From: Bacteroides sp. CAG:709
GTDB taxonomy: Bacteria; Bacteroidota; Bacteroidia; Bacteroidales; UBA932
Direction of reading: 5' to 3'
NCBI GenBank assembly: GCA_000434935.1
Contig: FR882164.1
Span: 11,258 to 45,793 of the forward strand
DNA: 34,536 nt
The position numbers were made by a program, and so were the translations under genes. A model generated the notes under the pieces. It did not search any database, was not told where the DNA came from, and saw only the letters and a list, made by a program, of their open reading frames with translations. This document shows, piece by piece, positions 24,078 to 31,655 of the stretch (position 1 is the stretch's first letter; each line of letters opens with the position of its first letter).

Positions 24078-24365
24078 TTTGTATGGATATGCGAAATTAA
24101 TGATTTTTTTCCGCATTTGATGGCTTGTGGAACCTGTAATTACGAGTGTCTTCTGTCATGTAAACTTGTCTTTTGTGAAATGAAAATCGGACACGTTGAC
24201 AATAAAAATATGTCAACAATTCGAAAATCTTATCAAATTGACATAAAAAACATAAATTAATGACCTAATACAGTCACCCTCCCTTGATATTCCGTAAAAG
24301 GTAAACGAGATTTGCGGATGAACGATGGCTGAATACGGCCGGACTCTTATAAAAACTGAAACAAT
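24078..24365. other. A/T-rich intergenic region between rnhB and the small HTH gene
   Basis: About 290 bases separate two divergent genes. No gene is seen. The only clear structure is the TTGACA-type repeat cluster at 24195-24243. No full TAnnTTTG box with a -33 partner was found for either gene; the minus-strand TAATTTCG at about 24094-24101 is one mismatch off. Confidence 0.5.
24195..24243. promoter_or_regulatory. Operator-like cluster of TTGACA half sites
   Basis: GTTGACA (24195-24201) and TGTCAAC (24211-24217) form a perfect 7-bp inverted repeat with a 9-base A/T spacer. A further ATTGACA follows at 24237-24243. The arrangement looks like a dimer site plus an extra half site in the divergent rnhB/HTH-gene region. 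It could also be a weak hairpin. The regulator is unknown. Confidence 0.4.
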
Positions 24366-24608
24366 ATGAAGAAAAGAATTGCAGACAAGGAATTGCGGAA
24401 AGCTTACGAGGCTTTCGGGCGGATGATGGTAGAGGAAGAAGTCTACAGGGAGGAGACATTGACATTCGACGATGTCTGCCGCCGGATCGGGATTGAAACG
24501 GGGGTGCTGGAAAGGCTGATATTTTCCGAGATGGGGATGACCGGCCGGCAGCTGATGGAAGCGTACAGGGAGGGGTTTGTCCCCGGCCGTATCAATGATT
24601 TTTTATAA
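24366..24608 (+). CDS. Small protein resembling half of an AraC-type DNA-binding domain
   Basis: An 80-residue basic/acidic helical protein. The segment RMMVEEEVYREETLTFDDVCRRIGIETGVLERLIFSEMGMTGRQLMEAYREGF follows the pattern of the first helix-turn-helix of AraC-family proteins (an EEEKLY-x-x-x-TLxxVAxRLGIs-x-x-x-LsRL-x-x-x-x-G-x-s-x-xxyR register), but the second helix-turn-helix and any sensor domain are missing. It ends cleanly with GRINDFL and a TAA, so it does not look like a truncated pseudogene. It lies 142 bases upstream of the EF-G paralogue in the same direction. A small DNA-binding or protein-binding regulator is possible; the family match is by eye only. Confidence 0.65.
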   Translation: MKKRIADKELRKAYEAFGRMMVEEEVYREETLTFDDVCRRIGIETGVLERLIFSEMGMTGRQLMEAYREGFVPGRINDFL

Positions 24609-24624
24609 AATGTTTTAAAAATAA

Positions 24625-24682
24625 GTGCCGAATCTATTGTTATTGCATATCTGTTTTATTAGATTTGCAATAGAAGCGGCAC
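24625..24682. promoter_or_regulatory. Long dyad enclosing the EF-G2 promoter
   Basis: GTGCCG (24625-24630) and CTATTG (24634-24639) are mirrored by CAATAG (24668-24673) and CGGCAC (24677-24682), with matching three-base spacers (AAT, AAG). The dyad spans exactly the promoter core of the next gene, so it may be a binding site or a DNA cruciform that controls it. Confidence 0.5.
24636..24667 (+). promoter_or_regulatory. Promoter of the EF-G2 gene
   Basis: ATTG (24636-24639) is followed after 20 bases by TAGATTTG (24660-24667), a full -7 match. Transcription would start near 24673, giving a leader of about 78 bases. Confidence 0.7.
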
Positions 24683-24693
24683 AAGCTGCTTCT
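24672..24693 (+). promoter_or_regulatory. Hairpin at the predicted 5' end of the EF-G2 mRNA
   Basis: AGAAGCGGC pairs with GCTGCTTCT over 9 bp (one G-T wobble) around the loop ACAA. It begins at the predicted transcription start. Hairpins at the very 5' end often protect mRNA from decay; that role here is inference. Confidence 0.45.
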
Positions 24694-24750
24694 GGCGTAT
24701 TCTACGGAATCGTCTAGTGACATATTATAAACTAATAACATATCAAGGTC

Positions 24751-26904
24751 ATGAAATCCTATTCTACTAAAGACATCCGGAACGTGGTCTTGCTTGGCAG
24801 TACCAAGTCAGGCAAGACCACATTAGCGGAGGCGATGCTTTACGAGGGTAAAGTCATTGACAGACGCGGCTCGGTCGAGAACAAGAACACTGTATCAGAC
24901 AATACTGAAATCGAGCAGATGAACCAGAGATCCATTTTCTCTACACCTTTATATGCGGAGTTTATGGATACCAAGTTCAATATCATTGATACCCCGGGTT
25001 CTGATGATTTCGTAGGAGGTGCCGTTTCGGCATTCAAGGTTTGCGAAAACGGTATTCTCGTCATCAATGCCCAGCAGGGAGTGGAAGTGGGGACAGAAAT
25101 ATTCGCCCGTTATGCAGAACAGTACAATGTTCCTATTATCGTGGCAGTAAACCAGCTTGACAGCGAAAAGGCAGACTGGGATGCTGTTCAGGCAAGCATG
25201 AAAGAGGCTTTCGGGAACAAGCCTGTAATCATTCAGTTCCCGGTGAATCCAGGTCCGTCATTTGACGGTTTCGTGGATGTCCTCAAGATGAAATATTATC
25301 ATTTTACTGATGATAATGGAACCAGAGAGGATAGGGAAATCCCTGAAAATCTTAAAGATGAAGCTGAACTTCTGCGTCAGGCCCTTATCGAGACGGCGGC
25401 AGAATACGATGATACATTGATGGAGAAATTCTTCGAGGCGGGAGCGCTTACCGAAGATGAAATCAGAAAGGGTCTCGGTATAGGAATCCGTGCCGGCAAG
25501 GTGCTTCCTGTATTCTGTCTTTCAGCGAAGAAGGACATCGGCGTGAAGAGACTTATGGAATTCACCATCAGGGCATCTGCTTCACCTGAAATTACCAAGA
25601 CATTGACCAAGGAAGGCGAGGAAATCCAGTGCAAGCAGGATGCCCCTACTTCATTGTTCATATATAAGACCGACGTGGAACCGCATCTCGGAGAGGTTTC
25701 TTACTTCAAGGTGATGAGCGGAGAACTCGACGAAGGTATGGATCTCGAAGACGTAGCTACCGGAAACCGTGAGCGCATTTCTACGATCTACGCCGTGGCG
25801 GGAGCCAAGAAAGAGAAGGTTCAGGACATGATGGCCGGAGATATCGGATGTACCGTGAAGCTTCGCGCCGGCAAGACCAATGTCACATTGGCGCAGCCTG
25901 GTACGAACATCTCATACGAGGCTATCAAGTTCCCTGCCCCTAAGTACCGTACAGCCATCAAGGCCAAGGTTCAGGCAGACGAGACCAAGCTCGGTGATGC
26001 ATTGAACAAGATTTCCGCACAGGATCCTACCGTGATTGTAGAGTACTCCAAGGAGTTGAAACAGACTATTTTAAGCGGACAGGGAGAGCAGCATATCAAT
26101 GTCGTGAAGTGGCGTCTCCAGAATGAGTTCAAGGTGGAAATCGAACTCTTCCCTCCTAAGATTCCTTACCGGGAGACCATTACCAAGATCGCTACCGCCG
26201 AGTACCGTCACAAGAAACAGTCCGGTGGCGCAGGCCAGTTCGGTGAGGTTCACCTGCTTATCTGCCCTATCGTTGACGACGTTCCTTTCACCAACAAGTT
26301 CAAGATTGACGGCAAGGATGTTACCCTGAACGTGAAGAGCCAGGAGTCATACAACCTTGACTGGGGCGGAAAACTGGAGTTCTACAACTGCGTTGTCGGT
26401 GGTGCTATCGACGCCCGCTTCATGCCGGCCATCCTGAAAGGTATCATGGAAAAGATGACGGAAGGCCCTCTTACCGGTTCATACGCCCGCGACATCAGGG
26501 TATTTGTATATGACGGAAAGATGCATCCGGTGGATTCCAATGAAATTTCATTCGTTCTCGCAGCCCGCAATGCCTTCAAGGAGGCGTTCCGCAATGCAGG
26601 TCCGAAGATTATGGAACCTATCTACAATCTGGAAGTCCTCACACCTAGCGAGTACATGGGAGCTTGTATGTCAGACCTTCAGAACAGACGCGCGATTATC
26701 GAGGGTATGGGCAGCGACAAGGGATTCGAGGTCATCAAGGCCAGAGTTCCGCTGGCAGAGCTCTACAGATATTCTACCGCTCTCAGTTCGCTGACATCCG
26801 GAAGTGCTACATTTACCATGCAGTTCGCTGATTACCAGCCTGTACCGGGTGATGTCCAGACCAAGCTTCTCGCAGATTACGCAGCACAAGACTCTGACGA
26901 ATAG
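24751..26904 (+). CDS. fusA2: EF-G paralogue with degenerate GTPase motifs (EF-G2 type)
   Basis: A 717-residue protein with the full five-domain layout of translation elongation factor G, including the C-terminal GPLTGSYARDIRVFVYDG and PSEYMGACMSDLQNRRA parts of domains IV-V. The G domain is altered at several key points. The P-loop is intact (GSTKSGKT, 16-23). The switch I Thr of RGIT is Phe63 (RSIF), the catalytic His of DTPGH is Ser84 (DTPGSD), and NKxD is NQLD (134-137). The Bacteroides thetaiotaomicron EF-G2 encoded by fusA2 is known to support translocation without GTPase activity, and it is switched on by the carbon-limitation regulator Cur; this gene fits that type. It is unlikely to be the main EF-G or a tetracycline-protection protein. 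Its promoter lies in a dyad at 24625-24682. Confidence 0.93.
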   Translation: MKSYSTKDIRNVVLLGSTKSGKTTLAEAMLYEGKVIDRRGSVENKNTVSDNTEIEQMNQRSIFSTPLYAEFMDTKFNIIDTPGSDDFVGGAVSAFKVCENGILVINAQQGVEVGTEIFARYAEQYNVPIIVAVNQLDSEKADWDAVQASMKEAFGNKPVIIQFPVNPGPSFDGFVDVLKMKYYHFTDDNGTREDREIPENLKDEAELLRQALIETAAEYDDTLMEKFFEAGALTEDEIRKGLGIGIRAGKVLPVFCLSAKKDIGVKRLMEFTIRASASPEITKTLTKEGEEIQCKQDAPTSLFIYKTDVEPHLGEVSYFKVMSGELDEGMDLEDVATGNRERISTIYAVAGAKKEKVQDMMAGDIGCTVKLRAGKTNVTLAQPGTNISYEAIKFPAPKYRTAIKAKVQADETKLGDALNKISAQDPTVIVEYSKELKQTILSGQGEQHINVVKWRLQNEFKVEIELFPPKIPYRETITKIATAEYRHKKQSGGAGQFGEVHLLICPIVDDVPFTNKFKIDGKDVTLNVKSQESYNLDWGGKLEFYNCVVGGAIDARFMPAILKGIMEKMTEGPLTGSYARDIRVFVYDGKMHPVDSNEISFVLAARNAFKEAFRNAGPKIMEPIYNLEVLTPSEYMGACMSDLQNRRAIIEGMGSDKGFEVIKARVPLAELYRYSTALSSLTSGSATFTMQFADYQPVPGDVQTKLLADYAAQDSDE

Positions 26905-26929
26905 TCGTTTGATAATTTACTCATGAAAT

Positions 26930-26965
26930 AATCCCCGTTTGGAAGTTCCAAGCGGGGATTTTCTT
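26930..26965. terminator. Terminator between EF-G2 and the GH123-like gene
   Basis: AATCCCCGTTTGG and CCAAGCGGGGATT form a 13-bp stem (one G-T wobble) with the loop AAGTT, followed by TTCTT on the plus strand and TATTTC on the minus strand. It lies between convergent genes and may serve both. Confidence 0.85.
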
Positions 26966-28661
26966 AAATCATTTCTTTCACTGTCTGTAGCGCAGGTGCG
27001 GCGCCCTCTTCCAGCAAGGTGTCCAGATTGAATGACTTGAGCGCCTCCTTGAATTTGTCCAGAGTTGCGGTATTGCCGGTGTCGCTCCACTCCTTCATCA
27101 TGATGCGCGCTTTCTCGAAATCCTGGATGCCCTCGACCAATCTCTCGAAATGAGGACTGGACTCGCCGTCGGGGTAAACCATGAAGCAATCCCCGGCAGG
27201 CCATGTCCTGAACCGTCCGTCCTTTGTCGGGTCTACGGTCCAGCTGTTGAACGCCCAACGGAGATAACCGTCATAATCATTGGCAAGCGCGAACCACCCG
27301 ATCCACTCTGCTTCGGCAGGCTCCGAAACCAGGAAAGTATTAGGGACACGCTCGGCGCAGCAGGTGTAGTATGTAGTAATCCTTCCGGCAGCCCTGCGAC
27401 GTGCGATATCTTCTGCAGGGAAATTGTCACGCAGCGCCACGCAATAGTCAAACAGCTCATCTACAAGCGATTCGTGATATGAACCGGCTAACGAAACCTT
27501 CATGTCCGGCGCAGCGTCATGGATGACGGCCAATGCATTTTTCATATCCTCTTCCGGACGCTCATCCATGGCGATGGCAGTCTTGTCGAACAATCCCTTC
27601 TCCTTCAGATGGATAGCGAAAGCCTTTATGAAAGAACCCCAGTAATCACGATACTCCTGCGACCCCGTGGTGCACTGGAAATACTCCGTCTTGCCGCTTT
27701 TTCCGTCTATATAATCGAAAGTCATTTTCCATGGAATCATCGTGTAGCAGTTTATCTGGCTGCAGACTCCCATGCGCTCCATGAAATCAGCCCACTTGTC
27801 GAAAATGCTGAAATCATAACTCCAGCTGCCGTCTTCGAGCTTTGTCTTCTTGACCATTGAACCGAATGCGTCCTCGGTCTGCCCGTTCCAGGGCTTGTCC
27901 ATGATGGTCGCCGTCGCAACTTTCTGGCCGGCAGCCGCAAGCATCTTCATCACCGGCTCCAGGTGGCGGAAATGGTCGTCGCTCCAAGGCTCCACGCCAT
28001 GATACCTCGCCACGGAATAAGGATTCTGCCACAAATCCAGGTGAAAAGACCATGCGGACGGCTCCGGAAGGGTTCTGTCAATGACTTCCAGGCTGATAGG
28101 CAATGTCAATGTTTTCGTGTCTTTGGCTTTTATGTCCAATGCGCCGGTGTATGTGCCCGGAACGGCATCAGAAGGAACGGCAATGCTTATCCAAATTGGC
28201 TGCAATGTGCTGTCAGGTAATGTATTGAGGGTATCTTTGCTGATTCTGTCCGCCACGAACAAGGAATCGTATTGCCCCTTGTTGCGGTTCCCGCATTGGC
28301 CGCAACCTTCTTTCAGGACGTCCGCCATGACATATTTTATAAATGATGCGCTGATACGGTCCGCCGGTATTTCTTTCGTGTCGGATTTTAGAGAAGAGGC
28401 TGTCACATGCAGGTCTTTGAGTTCTTTGCCTGCCCATACCAATGCTTGTGCAGATGTCTTTTCGCCTCTCCATGCAGAATATGTGAATGCGGAATCCTGC
28501 AACATAGCTTTGTCAAGTCCTGTCTTACAGGAAGTTCCGTCTGCTTTTAATGTAAAATGACGGTCAGTGCTGACCCAGCCTCCTTCCAAGGCTTCCTGGC
28601 AGCAACTTCCGCATAAAAGTGCCGCCATCACTGTCAAGCCCGTTAATTTAAAGTGTCTCAT
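26964..28661 (-). CDS. GH123-like glycoside hydrolase (DUF4091), exported
   Basis: A 565-residue exported protein, probably a lipoprotein (signal peptide with ALLCGSC, Cys20 or Cys21 as anchor). An N-terminal beta-sandwich (about 30-195) is followed by a TIM-barrel-like catalytic part (about 200-520) and ends in a short helical tail. The pair Asp366-Glu367 in TAIAMDERPEED matches the adjacent Asp-Glu catalytic pair of family GH123, whose known members are beta-N-acetylgalactosaminidases that use the substrate's N-acetyl group. AEWIGWFALANDYDGYLRWAFNSW is typical of the DUF4091/GH123 C-terminal core. A host-glycan or glycolipid GalNAc substrate is plausible but not shown. No SusC/SusD genes or other glycosidases are beside it, so it is not in a visible utilisation locus. 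Confidence 0.82.
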   Translation of the reverse strand: MRHFKLTGLTVMAALLCGSCCQEALEGGWVSTDRHFTLKADGTSCKTGLDKAMLQDSAFTYSAWRGEKTSAQALVWAGKELKDLHVTASSLKSDTKEIPADRISASFIKYVMADVLKEGCGQCGNRNKGQYDSLFVADRISKDTLNTLPDSTLQPIWISIAVPSDAVPGTYTGALDIKAKDTKTLTLPISLEVIDRTLPEPSAWSFHLDLWQNPYSVARYHGVEPWSDDHFRHLEPVMKMLAAAGQKVATATIMDKPWNGQTEDAFGSMVKKTKLEDGSWSYDFSIFDKWADFMERMGVCSQINCYTMIPWKMTFDYIDGKSGKTEYFQCTTGSQEYRDYWGSFIKAFAIHLKEKGLFDKTAIAMDERPEEDMKNALAVIHDAAPDMKVSLAGSYHESLVDELFDYCVALRDNFPAEDIARRRAAGRITTYYTCCAERVPNTFLVSEPAEAEWIGWFALANDYDGYLRWAFNSWTVDPTKDGRFRTWPAGDCFMVYPDGESSPHFERLVEGIQDFEKARIMMKEWSDTGNTATLDKFKEALKSFNLDTLLEEGAAPALQTVKEMI

Positions 28662-28682
28662 AATAATGTTTTTGGTTTTATG

Positions 28683-28714
28683 TTGGCGAATTTAGGGAAC
28701 AAGGCGTAACTTTG
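28683..28714 (+). promoter_or_regulatory. Promoter of ksgA
   Basis: TTG (28683-28685) is followed after 21 bases by TAACTTTG (28707-28714), a full -7 match, 22 bases ahead of the ATG at 28737. Confidence 0.6.
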
Positions 28715-28736
28715 CAAGGTTAAGTAAGCGTTTTAT

Positions 28737-29555
28737 ATGGAAGTACGTGCTAAAAAGGCTTTGGGACAGCATTTTCTGACGGACCAGAGCATTGCGAAAG
28801 CCATCGTGGCGGCGTTGCAGCTGCGCACGGAGGATGCCGGAGGATGCATGGATGTATTGGAGATAGGTCCCGGTATGGGGGTGCTGTCGCAGTATCTCCT
28901 TGAACGTCAGGATGTAAATCTCAAGATGATAGAAATCGATACCGAGTCCGTGGAGTATCTGGAAAAGCATTTCGACAAGGCTCGCGGCAGGGTGATCTAT
29001 GGGGATTTCCTGAAGTTGGACATTGACCATCTTTTCGCAGGAGAGTTCAATGTGATAGGCAATTTTCCGTATAACATTTCCTCGCAGATTTTCTTCCGCA
29101 TCCTGGATTACCGCAACCGTATTCCGCAGACAGTCTGCATGATACAGAAAGAGGTGGCGGAACGTATTGCGGAGAAGCCGGGTTCCAAGACATACGGAAT
29201 ATTGTCCGTGCTGCTTCAGGCGTGGTATGATATCGAATATCTTTTCACGGTAGGTTCCGGAGCTTTCGCCCCGCCTCCTAAGGTCCAGTCCGCAGTCATC
29301 AGGCTTACCCGTAATTCCAGAACGTCGCTCGGATGTGATGAAGATGCATTCAAGAACATTGTCAAGACCTCTTTCGGGCAGCGGAGAAAGACGTTGAGGA
29401 ATTCATTGAAACCGCTCATTGCGGCGAAAGCCTCCCGTGAAGGCTGGGATGCGGAAGCATTGTCCTCATTTACGGCGCAGCCGGTGTTCGAGCTTCGTCC
29501 CGAGCGCCTGAGTGTCGAGGATTTCATCGCTCTCACGAATCTCCTGGCGCGCTAG
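28737..29555 (+). CDS. rsmA: 16S rRNA dimethyladenosine transferase KsgA/RsmA
   Basis: A 272-residue SAM-dependent methyltransferase that dimethylates two adjacent adenosines near the 3' end of 16S rRNA during 30S assembly. Motifs: KKALGQHFLTDQSIAKAI at the N-terminus, the SAM loop LEIGPGMGVLSQYLL (about 40-54), IEIDTESVEYLE, GDFLKLD, and the catalytic NFPYNISSQIFFRILD (Phe in place of the more common Leu of NLPY, normal in this phylum). The C-terminal helical domain contains FGQRRKTLRNSLKPL. Length is normal. It shares direction with the pyrophosphatase gene, but a separate promoter box lies between them. Confidence 0.97.
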   Translation: MEVRAKKALGQHFLTDQSIAKAIVAALQLRTEDAGGCMDVLEIGPGMGVLSQYLLERQDVNLKMIEIDTESVEYLEKHFDKARGRVIYGDFLKLDIDHLFAGEFNVIGNFPYNISSQIFFRILDYRNRIPQTVCMIQKEVAERIAEKPGSKTYGILSVLLQAWYDIEYLFTVGSGAFAPPPKVQSAVIRLTRNSRTSLGCDEDAFKNIVKTSFGQRRKTLRNSLKPLIAAKASREGWDAEALSSFTAQPVFELRPERLSVEDFIALTNLLAR

Positions 29556-29628
29556 CCGTGGTAAGCTTCGCCGGGTGCGGAACATTGCTTTTGGAACCGG
29601 ATGAGCGACTTTTATCGACAATAATTAG

Positions 29629-29636
29629 TATATTTG
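29629..29636 (+). promoter_or_regulatory. Candidate -7 box for the pyrophosphatase gene
   Basis: TATATTTG matches TAnnTTTG, 39 bases ahead of the ATG at 29676. No convincing -33 TTTG is seen at 19-21 bases. Confidence 0.45.
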
Positions 29637-29675
29637 TTTGATTGAAATTTGAGCCCGGTAGGGCATAACGCAGAT

Positions 29676-30314
29676 ATGGATATTGCAAATTCACATAAAG
29701 CGCATCCGTGGCACGGGATTGACTTGGGAGAAAATGTTCCCGAGGAAGTGCGCGCATTCATTGAAATAGTACCGACGGACACCGTCAAATATGAGGTGGA
29801 CAAGGCCTCCGGCTACCTTTCGCTGGACAGGCCGCAGAAATTCTCCAACATTGTTCCGTCATTGTATGGTTTTCTGCCTCGGACATATTGTGCTTCACAC
29901 ATGGCAGAGCTTACCAATCAGGCACTTGCGCGCTATGACGTGGAGGGCGACGGCGACCCGCTTGATATTTGCGTCCTTACTGAAAAGGACGTCACCCACG
30001 GCGATATAATCGTTCGCGCCAGACCTATCGGAGGCCTCCGTCTGCTTGACCATGACCAGGCGGACGACAAGATTATCGCGGTCCTGAAAAATGATGCCGT
30101 CTACGGTCATCTTACTGATATTGATGAGCTTCCGAAGGACATTATCCGCAGGCTTATCCATTATTTCACTACGTACAAGGATATCCCGGGAGAGAACAGC
30201 CAGCGCATGAAATTCATCAGCATCTACGGAGCGGAAGTCGCTAAGGATGTGATTCTCAGGTCAATGCAGGATTATCAGGAATTGATTGCGGCCAAGCAGC
30301 TGACTGTCCGCTAA
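29676..30314 (+). CDS. ppa: Inorganic pyrophosphatase (family I)
   Basis: A 212-residue soluble enzyme that splits pyrophosphate to phosphate and so drives biosynthetic reactions forward. The family I signature DGDPLDICVL supplies the metal-binding aspartates; other conserved parts are KYEVDKASGYLSLDRPQKFS, YGFLPRTYC, RPIGGLRLLDHDQADDKIIAV and HYFTTYKDIPGE. I chose the ATG at 29676 over an in-frame TTG at 29649, which would add nine residues with no family match; related proteins also begin just before HPWHGI. The dense set of Asp and Lys residues in the expected order makes the call secure. Confidence 0.95.
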   Translation: MDIANSHKAHPWHGIDLGENVPEEVRAFIEIVPTDTVKYEVDKASGYLSLDRPQKFSNIVPSLYGFLPRTYCASHMAELTNQALARYDVEGDGDPLDICVLTEKDVTHGDIIVRARPIGGLRLLDHDQADDKIIAVLKNDAVYGHLTDIDELPKDIIRRLIHYFTTYKDIPGENSQRMKFISIYGAEVAKDVILRSMQDYQELIAAKQLTVR

Positions 30315-30347
30315 CGGAGTTTTATCCCGAAAGAAATCTTTTCAACG

Positions 30348-31520
30348 TTATTGTCTGAACTTGAATTCTGCGGTGTGATTTTCCTCTTTTGTCTCACCGA
30401 CTACTTCCACGCGGATTTTCGAACCCTTTATGGTTACGCTGGCGTATGTCTTGTTGCCGTTGATAAGTATCGGAAAATCAGCCAGTTCGCCGGCATTGTG
30501 CAGCCCATACTGATGTGTATGGCCGGAGAACATAAGTGACACGCCTGCTTCATTCAGCAGGGGAGTAATGATTTCGTGGAGATGTATGTCGCCGTGCCAA
30601 GTGCTGTGGCCGGCAGGAATGTGAAGGAATGCAATACGCTTACCGTAACGCAGATTACCGATTTCATTCTTCAGCCAAGCTGCTTCCTGCTCCCTGTACT
30701 TGTCACTCTCGATGATTCCGTGATATTCGATGTCGGTGTCCGGTTTGTCTTCACCGCAGTCCAACGCCAGGAAGCTGATACCGGCAGCATCGAATGTGTA
30801 GTAGAACTCTCCAGTATGAGTAGGGAAGTATTTGTAGATGTTGTCAGCATACTGTCCTCTGTTCTCGTGGTTTCCTCTTACGAAGATGATAGGGGTGTTC
30901 TTCGCGAACATGTCCACGCATGCGTCCAGCCATCCGTTGAAGATTCCTTCTTCGTTTTCGGTGGTCGTAAGCATGTCGCCGTTCAGCAGGACGAAGTCAT
31001 ACTGTGAGAAATCAACATTGGCACAAAGCCTTTTGATATCATCGGCACGTCCGTGTACGTCATTGAGGATGAAGAATTTGAGCTCGTCTGTCTCGCTGCT
31101 GAAGGTCTTGAAGCGGTAAGGCTCTTTCTTATAAACGACAGACGACGCGATTTCGCCAAACTTGGCATCATCGGAATGGTTCCATCCTGTAACTGCTTGA
31201 GAGAAAATCCTATACATGTATTTGGTCCCAGGTTTCAGACCAGTAAGGCGGACAGAATGTATGGTCTCATGTGTGAGGCGGCGTCCGAAACGCGCTTCAT
31301 AGATGCGCTCATGCTCTTCGCTGTAGAAATGCTGTCCGTTGTCCTCGGCGCATTCTACCCATGCGGTAGACGGCACGTCAGTTTTCCATACGACAGTGAC
31401 GGCATCCTCTGTCATGTCACAGAGCCATGGTCCGTGAGTAATCTTGATGGTGCTCTTGTTCTGCGCCATCATAGTGACCGCGCCGAGCATGCTTGCCAAA
31501 ACAATCAGAAATTTTTTCAT
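30348..31520 (-). CDS. Exported metallophosphoesterase with N-terminal Fn3-like domain
   Basis: A 390-residue exported protein. The signal peptide is residues 1-19 (cleavage near MMAQ). An N-terminal beta-sandwich of the purple-acid-phosphatase/Fn3 type (about 24-140) ends with LTGLKPGTKYMYRI. The calcineurin-like phosphoesterase domain shows the full metal-site set: Asp154/His156 in LNDVHG, Asp182 in LNGDML, Asn217/His218 in RGNHE, a later His in AFLHIPAGH, and GHTH. It should hydrolyse phosphate esters in the periplasm or at the surface. Substrate unknown. It converges with ppa (33 bases apart, no obvious terminator) and diverges from aspS. Confidence 0.9.
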   Translation of the reverse strand: MKKFLIVLASMLGAVTMMAQNKSTIKITHGPWLCDMTEDAVTVVWKTDVPSTAWVECAEDNGQHFYSEEHERIYEARFGRRLTHETIHSVRLTGLKPGTKYMYRIFSQAVTGWNHSDDAKFGEIASSVVYKKEPYRFKTFSSETDELKFFILNDVHGRADDIKRLCANVDFSQYDFVLLNGDMLTTTENEEGIFNGWLDACVDMFAKNTPIIFVRGNHENRGQYADNIYKYFPTHTGEFYYTFDAAGISFLALDCGEDKPDTDIEYHGIIESDKYREQEAAWLKNEIGNLRYGKRIAFLHIPAGHSTWHGDIHLHEIITPLLNEAGVSLMFSGHTHQYGLHNAGELADFPILINGNKTYASVTIKGSKIRVEVVGETKEENHTAEFKFRQ

Positions 31521-31570
31521 AATTCAATGTTTGTGATTCAGTCTTTCCCGGCCGATATGGACGGGAAATG

Positions 31571-31578
31571 CAAATTTA
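31571..31578 (-). promoter_or_regulatory. Candidate -7 box for the metallophosphoesterase gene
   Basis: On the minus strand the sequence is TAAATTTG, matching TAnnTTTG, 50 bases ahead of the ATG at 31520. The -33 region has only CTTT at a fitting distance. Confidence 0.45.
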
Positions 31579-31624
31579 CATATTTTATGCCGATAAAGGA
31601 GGCTCGGAATTGCCGATAATTTGT

Positions 31625-31632
31625 TAAATTTG
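31625..31632 (+). promoter_or_regulatory. Candidate -7 box for aspS
   Basis: TAAATTTG matches TAnnTTTG, 23 bases ahead of the ATG at 31656. The -33 box is unclear. Confidence 0.5.
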
Positions 31633-31655
31633 CGTGATTAAAACTAAAGCATATT

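Noticed and set aside
29649..29675. TTG start for the pyrophosphatase
   Set aside because: The ATG at 29676 matches the family start, and the extra residues overlap the likely transcript start region.
29706..29722. TGGCAC followed by TTGAC as a possible sigma54 -24/-12 promoter
   Set aside because: The spacing is four instead of five, the -12 GC is absent, and it lies inside the pyrophosphatase coding region.
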